From Euryarchaeota archaeon UBA111 (GTDB lineage Archaea; Thermoplasmatota; Poseidoniia; Poseidoniales; Poseidoniaceae): a stretch of 18,757 bases of DNA. A program made the position numbers and the translations under genes. The first letter of the stretch is position 1; each line of letters opens with the position of its first letter. The stretch covers positions 6,311 through 25,067 of the forward strand of contig DAWS01000052.1 of the NCBI GenBank assembly GCA_002506025.1, in the 5' to 3' direction. Under the pieces are notes generated by a model. That model searched no databases, was not told where the DNA came from, and saw only the letters and a program-made list of their open reading frames with translations. Below, piece by piece: positions 1 through 7,400 of the stretch.

Positions 1-402
1 GTATTCTCGTTTGATAATCATGTTGGATAAACCGGGAGCGATACCAACATCCCAAACTAATCGAGACTTGTATTGCCTAGCCAAAGAATCATGTACGGAA
101 GGTTCCGTTTCGGTGAATGCTAAATCAATAATGTGGATACCTAATTTTATCAGTATGGGACGTAAATTTTCACCGATGCCACCGGGTAATAAGTTTAGAA
201 TTACCTTCGCCTTAGGAAGGCTGTCCACGATTGTGAAAATATCTCCTTCCTGATAGGATGTTTTCGGATTACTTTTAATCGATTTAGGTATCTGTAAGTC
301 TACAACGTGAACATCGTAACCTTGTTCGCACAATTTTGTTACAACAAATTTGCCGACAAGGCCACAACCCAAAGCAATGACGTCGGTCATAAGATCACTC
401 AT
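1..402 (-). CDS. Saccharopine dehydrogenase-like NAD(P)-binding oxidoreductase, partial (C-terminus beyond left edge)
   Basis: Reading the minus strand from ATG at 402 gives 134 codons without a stop, reaching the window edge. The N-terminus has a Rossmann dinucleotide-binding start (ALGCGLVGKF, then an acidic residue after the second strand, HVVDLQ). Near the edge is DVGIAPGLSNM, a sequence typical of the saccharopine dehydrogenase / lysine 6-dehydrogenase superfamily. Members oxidise or reduce amino-acid adducts, or act in lysine or carboxynorspermidine metabolism; the substrate cannot be told from this half. The start codon overlaps the asnS stop as ATGA (402-399), so translation is probably coupled. 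A second in-frame ATG at 390, preceded by GTGAT, is an alternative start. The superfamily is fairly sure; the specific function is unknown. Confidence 0.8.
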   Translation of the reverse strand, partial: MSDLMTDVIALGCGLVGKFVVTKLCEQGYDVHVVDLQIPKSIKSNPKTSYQEGDIFTIVDSLPKAKVILNLLPGGIGENLRPILIKLGIHIIDLAFTETEPSVHDSLARQYKSRLVWDVGIAPGLSNMIIKREY

Positions 403-1727
403 GGCGTAACTCTTCGTGAATCTCGTGGGAATGGAATTACTTCTCTTATGTGTTCAGCCCCGCTCAACCAGGAACAAACTCTGTCTACTCCTAAGCCGAA
501 ACCGCCGTGTGGAACCCCACCATAAGTGCGCGTGTCGATGTAAAATTGATACGGTTCTCGTGGTGTCCCTTCCTCGTCAATTCTGGCAAGAATCTCCGCT
601 TCAGACCAAGTTCTCTCCCCACCACCAATGATTTCTCCGTAACCTTCCGGTGCCAGTAAATCGTGACATAGCACATACTTTTCATCATCGGGGTCAACTC
701 GATGATAGAACGGTTTGGCAATCTTCGGGTAGTGGGTGAGAAAATGAGGAACATCAAAGTCTTGGGTAAGGACCTTTTCTTTGGAATAGTCTAGGTCTTG
801 CCCCCATTCAATCTCCACACCCATGCCTTGTAGGGTGTCTACCGCCTCATCGTATCGCATTCTTGGATAAGCGGAATCGGCATATCTTGCGATAGTTTCC
901 AAATCCCTTCCGAGTGATTCCAATTCCTCACTTCTTTCGTCTAATAGTGTTGCAGCAATCTTTCTTACCACTCCTTCACCATATGACATAATCTCATTAT
1001 TATCAGCCCATGCCACCTCCATCTCTGCATGCCAAAATTCGGTTAGATGTCGCCTAGTTCTGGATTTTTCCGCTCTAAATGATGGTGCTATAGTGTATAA
1101 CCTTTCCAACGCCGGCATAGCAGCTTCTGCGTATAATTGCCATGACTGAGTAAGGTAGGCTTTACGACCAAAATATGGAACTTCGAACAGTGTTGATCCA
1201 CCTTCTACCGCACCGGCGACAAAGTTTGGTGCTTGGTATTCCAGAAAATCTAAGTCACGGAAATAGGAATGTATTGCGCCAAATACAGAACTGCGTAACT
1301 TTAGCATTGTCGTCATCCTAGTCGTTCTCAGGTAGAGGTGACGATTGTCAAGTAAAAACTCAGTTTCTCCACCATCTGCAGCAACCATCGCAGATTCAGT
1401 TATTGGAAACGGTGTGTCAGGATTTACTGGACCGACAATTTCCACATCTTGGACAATAATTTCATAGCCGCCATCTGCTCTTTCATCTGGATTTGCTAGT
1501 CCATGGATGATTAACGATGATTCTATTAACGCTGACTTAACATTCTCGAAGCACTCTTCGCCAACGGCGTCCTTCTTAGCAACACATTGAATTGACCCAG
1601 TAGAATCTCTTAGTACTACAAACCGTATCTTATTGGAACCTCTAGAGCGCTTAATCCAACCTTTTAATTCTACTTTCTGGCCGTCATGTTTGCCTTCTAA
1701 GATATCTGAAATCCAAGTGGTCTTCAT
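399..1727 (-). CDS. asnS: Asparaginyl-tRNA synthetase (class II)
   Basis: Cytosolic enzyme that charges tRNA-Asn with asparagine using ATP. The product has 442 residues, normal for archaeal AsnRS. An OB-fold anticodon-binding domain is at about residues 18-100 (VELKGWIKRSRGSNKIRF). The class II core follows, with motif 2 near residue 217 (FRAEKSRTRRHLTEFWHAE) and motif 3 near residue 407 (GGFGLGVDRVCSWLSGAEH). EKSRTRRHLTEFW and the TQSWQLYAEAA stretch match AsnRS rather than the closely related archaeal AspRS, whose equivalent reads FRAEEHNTTRHLNE. I chose ATG 1727 because GGTGAC lies just upstream at good spacing; a GTG at 1754 would add nine residues with no family counterpart. An ATTATA element at 1761-1756 may be its box A. 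The gene is followed by an overlapping dehydrogenase. Confidence 0.93.
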   Translation of the reverse strand: MKTTWISDILEGKHDGQKVELKGWIKRSRGSNKIRFVVLRDSTGSIQCVAKKDAVGEECFENVKSALIESSLIIHGLANPDERADGGYEIIVQDVEIVGPVNPDTPFPITESAMVAADGGETEFLLDNRHLYLRTTRMTTMLKLRSSVFGAIHSYFRDLDFLEYQAPNFVAGAVEGGSTLFEVPYFGRKAYLTQSWQLYAEAAMPALERLYTIAPSFRAEKSRTRRHLTEFWHAEMEVAWADNNEIMSYGEGVVRKIAATLLDERSEELESLGRDLETIARYADSAYPRMRYDEAVDTLQGMGVEIEWGQDLDYSKEKVLTQDFDVPHFLTHYPKIAKPFYHRVDPDDEKYVLCHDLLAPEGYGEIIGGGERTWSEAEILARIDEEGTPREPYQFYIDTRTYGGVPHGGFGLGVDRVCSWLSGAEHIREVIPFPRDSRRVTP

Positions 1728-1854
1728 TGCGTCACCAACAACTCCTAGAAGCACCTATAATTGAAATGTCGCTTAATTTCTTACCCCCGTAAATCAACAA
1801 AATTTTGTCTATGTGATGGAAAACCTCAAACTAAGCATTTGAAACTGGAATTTT

Positions 1855-2766
1855 ATGCCCAAAGTAGCCGTCTATGCTATCGGTGGAAATGCCTTGCAAA
1901 ATCCATCGTCCGCTAATTCAACTGATTCGGCAGAAGTATTAGCTAAAGTGATGAGTGATGTAATAGATTTGCTAGAATCTGGGTGGGGGGTTATACTTAC
2001 TCACGGTAATGGTCCTCAGGTTGGTCACCTGATGCAACTAGATGGTGAACTGAGTCACACAATGGATGAATGGGTGTCGGCAACCCAAGGAATGATTGGT
2101 CACTCTTTGGCGTTACACTTAGACTCAATTTTATTGAAACGTAGACGCCCGGAGCGAACTGCATGCATTATCACCCGGGTTGAGGTCGATCCTCGAGACC
2201 AAGGTTTTACTCTGCCAACCAAGCCCGTAGGTCCTATTTTGTCAGATAAAATGGTTATGACTGCTGATTGGGATATCGCTGAGACGGTTAACGGGCCACG
2301 TCGGGTAGTCGCTAGCCCTATGCCGATGAGTGTTCTCGATATTGAGGTTATCAGAAAACTTGTCGAGTTGCGTGCTGTGGTAATTTGCGGTGGCGGTGGC
2401 GGAATACCGGTGATTAGAAATTCAGACTATTACACGGGAATACCCGCAGTGATAGATAAGGATAGGTTATCCGCATTAATTGCCATAAAAATGAACGCTG
2501 ATGCACTAATAATATCAACATCAGTAGACTCAGTAAAAACCAAATTTGGAACAGAACAGGAGATTTCACACAGAGAACTAACCCTAGATGAATGTGAGAA
2601 ATTCATGGCTGATGGAGAATTTCCCAGTGGTTCTATGGGGCCAAAAATCGGTAGTCTGATGGAAGCGACTCTTCACAACCCTTCACTGACAGCCATATTG
2701 TGTCAGCCCGGTGACGCCCTCAAAGCACTCAGAGCAGAGGCGGGGACAAAAATTGTTGTAAAATAA
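1855..2766 (+). CDS. arcC: Carbamate kinase
   Basis: Amino-acid-kinase-fold enzyme that interconverts carbamoyl phosphate plus ADP with ATP plus carbamate, normally the last, ATP-yielding step of arginine, citrulline or agmatine fermentation. The 303 residues are standard length. Visible motifs are the N-terminal AIGGNAL (residues 8-14), THGNGPQVG (49-57), the PTKPVGP segment (121-127), CGGGGGIPV (178-186), AVIDKD (198-203) and GSMGPKIGS (259-267), which set it apart from acetylglutamate kinase and other relatives. No arginine deiminase or ornithine carbamoyltransferase lies next to it, so its pathway role here is open; it could equally make carbamoyl phosphate. No clear Shine-Dalgarno sequence precedes ATG 1855 (only a weak GGAA), so the mRNA may be leaderless. 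The start is 127 bases from the divergent asnS start. Confidence 0.93.
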   Translation: MPKVAVYAIGGNALQNPSSANSTDSAEVLAKVMSDVIDLLESGWGVILTHGNGPQVGHLMQLDGELSHTMDEWVSATQGMIGHSLALHLDSILLKRRRPERTACIITRVEVDPRDQGFTLPTKPVGPILSDKMVMTADWDIAETVNGPRRVVASPMPMSVLDIEVIRKLVELRAVVICGGGGGIPVIRNSDYYTGIPAVIDKDRLSALIAIKMNADALIISTSVDSVKTKFGTEQEISHRELTLDECEKFMADGEFPSGSMGPKIGSLMEATLHNPSLTAILCQPGDALKALRAEAGTKIVVK

Positions 2767-2805
2767 TACCACATATTGATAAGTTGAAGCCGCTTGGTGT
2801 GTGAC

Positions 2806-3240
2806 ATGAACAGAATAGAAGCCAGTGCACACTGCGATGGACCCTGTGGTGTCTATGACCCTGCAAGCGCTCGAGTCGCTGCTGAAGCAGTACAATCAAT
2901 GACCAAGAAAATGATCTCATTAGCTGAAAATCACTCCGCTGACAGCGGTTCAGCGGCATACCACAATACCATGAGCAGATACGCATCCATCAAGGAAGAA
3001 GAAGCGCAAAAGTGCAAGAAAGAACTCCTTGTTCTGTGGACCGACTTTTTCAAACCAATCCATCTTGAGACACATCCAGACCTCCATGATACATTCTGGC
3101 AAGCTGCCAAACTATGCAGTGCTTGTAAGGTCGAAGTTTCGGCGCAACATGCGCAAGAATTGATGGATGCCGTTGAAAAAATACACCACATTTTCTGGTC
3201 CGCTAAAGGAAGAGAAGTTCCCTGGATTAGAGCAAGCTGA
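2806..3240 (+). CDS. sodN: Nickel superoxide dismutase precursor
   Basis: Disproportionates superoxide to oxygen and hydrogen peroxide using a nickel ion bound by the first residues of the mature chain. The product has 144 residues. MNRIEASA is a short leader; His9 then begins the nickel hook HCDGPCGVYDP, giving mature His1, Cys2, Cys6 and Tyr9 as in known Ni-SODs (HCxxPCGxY). The rest is a helical-bundle sequence with family signatures (AYHNTMSRY, ELLVLWTDFFKP, TFWQAAKLCS, AQELMDAVEKI). The mature length of 136 residues is close to marine cyanobacterial forms, and from memory the hook and following helix resemble those closely, suggesting lateral transfer (inference). I chose ATG 2806 because GGTG sits 6 bases upstream; it also leaves a clean leader. 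An AAATAATA element across the arcC stop (2761-2768) could be its own box A. sodX follows after 4 bases. Confidence 0.95.
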   Translation: MNRIEASAHCDGPCGVYDPASARVAAEAVQSMTKKMISLAENHSADSGSAAYHNTMSRYASIKEEEAQKCKKELLVLWTDFFKPIHLETHPDLHDTFWQAAKLCSACKVEVSAQHAQELMDAVEKIHHIFWSAKGREVPWIRAS

Positions 3241-3244
3241 TGTT

Positions 3245-3529
3245 ATGGAAAAACTGCATGTAACCATTCGTGGTACAAGTATGCTGCCATCATTGAAAGA
3301 TGGTCAAGATATAATCTGCACAGTGTATTGCGGGCAGGAAATTTCAGTTGGACAAGTTGTGATCTTCACTCATCCGTTTGACAACAATATCACTGCGGCA
3401 AAGCGAGTCAAAATTGTCGATGAAGACAGATTATTCGTCGAAGGAGATAATCCAGATCCGCTATCTAGTGATGATTCTCATAACTTTGGCTACATCGAAA
3501 TCTCATCAGTTATCGCTGTGGCTGATTAG
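3245..3529 (+). CDS. sodX: Nickel-type superoxide dismutase maturation peptidase (S26 family)
   Basis: Small signal-peptidase-like serine protease that removes the SodN leader to expose the His1 nickel ligand. The product has 94 residues. The S26 boxes are present: RGTSMLPSLKDGQ with the predicted nucleophile Ser12, a hydrophobic strand (VGQVVIF), AAKRV with the predicted general-base Lys53, and VEGDNP...SDDSHNFG (residues 66-82) matching the GDN...DSR.FG box. There is no signal peptide or membrane segment, consistent with a soluble cytosolic enzyme acting before export or folding. The frame stays open upstream to 3167, inside sodN, but the S26 domain begins immediately after ATG 3245, so that start is preferred. 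It lies 4 bases after the sodN stop, so the pair is surely co-transcribed. Its stop codon touches the 3' end of the convergent tRNA-Lys gene. Confidence 0.9.
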   Translation: MEKLHVTIRGTSMLPSLKDGQDIICTVYCGQEISVGQVVIFTHPFDNNITAAKRVKIVDEDRLFVEGDNPDPLSSDDSHNFGYIEISSVIAVAD

Positions 3530-3603
3530 CGGGCCTGACGGGGTTCGAACCCGCGACCGACGGATTAAGAGTCCGTCGCTCTACCTGACTAAGCTACAGG
3601 CCC
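3530..3603 (-). tRNA. tRNA-Lys (anticodon CTT)
   Basis: The minus strand folds as a complete 74-nt cloverleaf. The acceptor stem pairs GGGCCTG (3603-3597) with CAGGCCC (3537-3531), with discriminator G at 3530. The D stem is GCTT/GAGC. The anticodon stem is ACGGA/TCCGT around loop CTCTTAA, placing CTT at positions 34-36, which reads the lysine codon AAG. The T arm is GCGGG-TTCGAAC-CCCGT with one G-T pair. CCA is not encoded and there is no intron. The discriminator base directly abuts the sodX stop codon on the opposite strand. A box A-like element lies about 26 bases upstream. Confidence 0.95.
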
Positions 3604-3624
3604 AATATGGCCTGAGACATGATG

Positions 3625-3632
3625 TATTTAAT
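3625..3632 (-). promoter_or_regulatory. Box A (TATA) element of tRNA-Lys
   Basis: The minus strand reads ATTAAATA here, centred about 26 bases upstream of the first tRNA base at 3603. That is the usual distance from an archaeal TATA box to the start site, so the primary transcript probably begins at or very near the mature 5' end. The element lies in the 48-base gap between the rpiA stop and the tRNA, which suggests the tRNA can be transcribed independently of rpiA. Confidence 0.5.
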
Positions 3633-3651
3633 CATTGATTGAATAACGATG

Positions 3652-4356
3652 TTAAGTTAGTCTACCCATTGGGTTAGTCAATATTTCAACACCCGAGTCA
3701 CTTGCTAAGACAACAACATCACACATTTCGTTAAACAATCCAACTTGCACAACACCGGCTATTTTCAGAATCTCACCCTCTAACCTAACAGGGTCGTCAA
3801 TTGTGGGGCCGCAGTGGGCATCAGCAATGTAATTGCCATTATCGGTTATGACAGGGTTATCTCCGGACATTCGGCAATTTACCCTACAATCCAATAAGTT
3901 CCCAAGTTGTTTTATTGTTGACTGGTGAGCAAACGGGGTTATTTCTATCGGTAACGGAAATGCGCCCAAGACATCAACCATTTTTCGGTCATCAGCGACG
4001 ACGACCATCGCTAGAGATTCCTGAGCAACGATTTTTTCACGTAGTAAGGCTGCGCCACCGCCTTTAATCAGGTTGAAATTTCCATCAACCTCATCAGCAC
4101 CATCAATCACGATATCCAAATGACTACACTCAGATAGTTCCAACAACGGAATGCCAACTTTCTGTGCCAATTTTTCGGTGGCTAACGAGGTTGGAACTCC
4201 AACTATTTCTAAGCCCTCATCATGAATTCTTCTTCCGAGTTCAATCACTGTATGTTTTACCGTAGATCCAGTACCCAAGCCAACTTTCATCCCATTTTTG
4301 ACATACATACACGCCTCAATCCCAGCCTGCTGCTTGAGCATTTCAACTCGGTCCAT
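3652..4356 (-). CDS. rpiA: Ribose-5-phosphate isomerase A
   Basis: Cytosolic enzyme that interconverts ribose 5-phosphate and ribulose 5-phosphate, supplying pentoses for nucleotides. The 234 residues are family-typical. Diagnostic motifs: VGLGTGSTVKH phosphate loop (residues 25-35), DGADEVDGNFNLIKGGG (85-101) with the conserved aspartates, and ALLREK (103-108), whose Glu107 corresponds to the catalytic base in RpiA proteins. The C-terminus GVEILTNP is also conserved. ATG 4356 gives the standard N-terminus; no strong Shine-Dalgarno sequence is seen upstream. The gene diverges from the giant surface-protein gene across 98 bases and is followed on the same strand by tRNA-Lys. Confidence 0.95.
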   Translation of the reverse strand: MDRVEMLKQQAGIEACMYVKNGMKVGLGTGSTVKHTVIELGRRIHDEGLEIVGVPTSLATEKLAQKVGIPLLELSECSHLDIVIDGADEVDGNFNLIKGGGAALLREKIVAQESLAMVVVADDRKMVDVLGAFPLPIEITPFAHQSTIKQLGNLLDCRVNCRMSGDNPVITDNGNYIADAHCGPTIDDPVRLEGEILKIAGVVQVGLFNEMCDVVVLASDSGVEILTNPMGRLT

Positions 4357-4420
4357 GTTCTAATGTTATTTCCTGCGGCTATTGAGTATTGTGCTTAACA
4401 TATCAGTCATCCGCTTGGTA

Positions 4421-4436
4421 AAAGGTTTTGACCTTT
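4421..4436. repeat. Perfect 6-bp inverted repeat in the rpiA / surface-protein intergenic region
   Basis: AAAGGT-TTTG-ACCTTT, with arms at 4421-4426 and 4431-4436 and a 4-base spacer. It ends 18 bases before the start codon of the large surface protein, where the promoter or 5' leader should be. It could be a dyad operator or a small leader hairpin; its short length means chance cannot be excluded. Confidence 0.35.
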
Positions 4437-4454
4437 GATAACCTGTGAGTAAAT

Positions 4455-7400
4455 ATGGGGAGGAGCGGTAGCAGGCAAGGATTGGCAATATTTCTGTTGT
4501 TATTATTCGCTATATCTACCCAGAGTTACTATTTTTCCAACTCCGAATCAAATCTAGCTACAGATAATCAACATGTTTCAGAGGTTCTTGGCCAAGAGGA
4601 AAAGATAGCTATTGGTTCCTATCCATACGGTGCAGTCGAGAAAGTGAAAATATCGATTCCTGATGGACAAGTAGTCCAATCTATGAATCTTGATGTGAAG
4701 GCCGCAGACCTAGCAACGTCCACAGCTTATTCCTTTACCGATAGCATTGATTTCTCACGTTCATCAACATACTCAGGTGTAGATGTAAATTCCTCATCGC
4801 TTTCATTACTACCACAGGAATGGTCCTGGGATTTTGAATCTGGCAGTTTTGGACCGGAGTGGACACTGGGTGGAACCAGTAACTGGTATGTTCAATCAAC
4901 CACTGCGATATCCGGCAGCCAGACCGCTCAGGCTGGAGTGATTAGTGCCAATCAACTGACTGCATTAACTCTTGATGTTTCGACAATTCCTGCAGGTTCG
5001 GGAACTTTCCGTTATCAAGTTTCATCCGAGGGCGGCTTTGATTACCTTGTATTTTGTATAGATAATCCGGGCTGTAGTCGAACAACAGGTTTCAATCAAC
5101 GTTGGGCTGGAATAACCAGTGGCACTCACACATTTAACATCCCTGCGACTGCGCAAACCCTTACTTGGAAGTATACCAAAGATGGCAGCGTTAACTCCGG
5201 TCAGGATACTGCTTGGATAGATGACATAATCATCACACCAACTGGTGGCGCAGGTAATGGCGAAGGTTCGTGGACCTCACCTGCCTTTGGACCACAACTC
5301 TCTGGGCAAGGCGAACCTAGACCATATGGTATGATGTACTTGGATGCATATATACCTCCAGATGCCGACTTTGAGTGGTCATTATTGGACGCTGCTACTG
5401 GTTTGCCAATCCCTGGTTTTGAAGGCCTTACTGAGGTTATGTTAGACCTTGGTGTAATAGACTGGTTGTCATTCCCGTTAATCAAAATTCAGATTGACAT
5501 GGCCACCACCACAGGATCTTTACCAATAGTTCACGGGATTCATTTTGATGGATTATTACATGATGATTTTGACTCAAACCCATCACTCTATGGTTGGACA
5601 CTTAGTGGTGTTGGCTGGGGTGCTGGTTCAGTATCTGGGACTGGAACAATGGAAAGCCCTGAGTATTACATAAGAAGTGGCTTCGTCGGAGTAAAATCAA
5701 ACTCATATCTTAATGGCTCGGGCAGACTTGAATATTCACTAGACTCGGGACAGACTTGGAGTATTTTACCAAATAACAACCTGCAATCTATGGCTGAGCC
5801 ACAATTCTCTATCATGTTTCGAGCAACCTCTACAGGTGGTAATTGGGTTTTTGATAAAATAGCTGTTGAAATGATAAGAACCAGCGTAGTTGACGGACTT
5901 GAACTTGATATTGGGTTAGATGGAATTAGCGACTGGACGATGGATAGAACGGGTATCGGCCGACTAGGCATTCAGGATTCGCTATCTGATGACTCATTGT
6001 GGTCGAGCCAACAAAGTAGCGCATCATCTCCGGCAGAATTCTCAGTCTACTTGCCAACAAAAGGTGTCGATAAGATAGAATTTGCAGTGGCTAGCCCTAG
6101 CAGTAACTTTGTCAATCCATATCTAACTGTATCCCATAATAACCAAGATATTCTCACCAGTTCGCTAACGGACTTCTCTGAAGTTACCACAGTAAGGCTT
6201 ACTCCATCGCAAATTAGTAGTATAAACAGTGCAATATCTCAATCGATATCTGGAGTAAATCTCAATGGATTGCAATTTGCTGAGGTGAAACTAAAAATTG
6301 GTTCTTCATCCACAACCTCGACGGTTGATTTCGGCGGATTTATGGCAACCTATGACTCAGAGGTAAACCTAGATTTTATTGGTTCTGATGGACTAATAAT
6401 TGGTTTAAACAGCGTTTTACCAAACTCACCGCTAGTTAATGGCTATCGCGAAGTGTCAATTCCTGTCAGAATGAAAAGTACTGGCGCCATTCGAATGACT
6501 ATCAATACGGTCAATACTGCGCCTTCAGTGAACCCCATATCGATGCAAGTTAGCAATGTATCAGACACCTTCACTCCGTCAATGAATTGGATTGACGTTA
6601 CGAGTTCATTTGATTTCTCTACGGTTGGGGTAACCAACCCAGAAAATTTCGTCAAAGGTGGTTCTTGGTTAGTAGATTTCAATCTAATTGGTGAAAATAA
6701 TGTTGCTCAACTAAGGTGTAGCACTGTAACGTTACCAATTGTGGGTAATGGTGTAAATAATTGCGTCCAAAACGGCATTCCACTAATTTGGTCGGATTTA
6801 GGAACGAATGGTGGTATTACCATGTCAGGCACATCAAGTACACTTGAATTCCATCATCGCTTCAAGTTCCCAGTCGAATGGGATGATGAAGAATTTTTAC
6901 TCGCCTCGGTTAATATGGTTTCACAAAATGGACCAATGTTGTCTGTCAGTAAATCATTTGGTCTGGGTAATTCACAAGGTGTTGAGAATGATATCTCGCT
7001 AAAAAGTTGGACCATAATTGGCTCAAACGGCATTCCATCAGACAATCAGTTCCCGTATCTACAGAGCCAAAGAGGGGAACCAGTTGTGGTTCAAACCCAT
7101 CTTGGATTTGAAGGCAATGAAGGGACCTCACCAAGGACCGGTCATGCACTCGTTAGATTACTAGTAAACGGAAACGAATATGGCTCAACGTCGATAATTA
7201 ACGAAGGTGTTGCGTCAATCCCATGGGTTACACCAATTGTTGGAGAAACAGTCCAGTTGGAAATCGACATACAACCTCTGAGGGGGCAGTCAGTGTCATA
7301 TGAAGTTCCCAACGATTTATTGTTCCGCTATGATGCAGTTAATCCACAATTACTATCGATGAATATTGACGAATTTGATCATTTTCAATCTAGCCCATCG

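Noticed and set aside
3240..3242. ATG overlapping the sodN stop as TGATG, which looks like a coupled start.
   Set aside because: It is in a different frame from the SodX peptidase; the in-frame start is 5 bases further on.
3167..3244. Upstream in-frame extension of sodX inside sodN (26 codons from an ATG at 3167).
   Set aside because: It overlaps the well-supported SodN coding region, and the S26 domain starts right after ATG 3245; the extension has no family counterpart.
3597..3614. Repeat of acceptor-stem sequence (CAGGCC/GGCCTG) beside the tRNA, as might remain from integration of a mobile element.
   Set aside because: Only 6 bases long, in inverted orientation, at the 5' rather than 3' end of the tRNA, with no integrase nearby.
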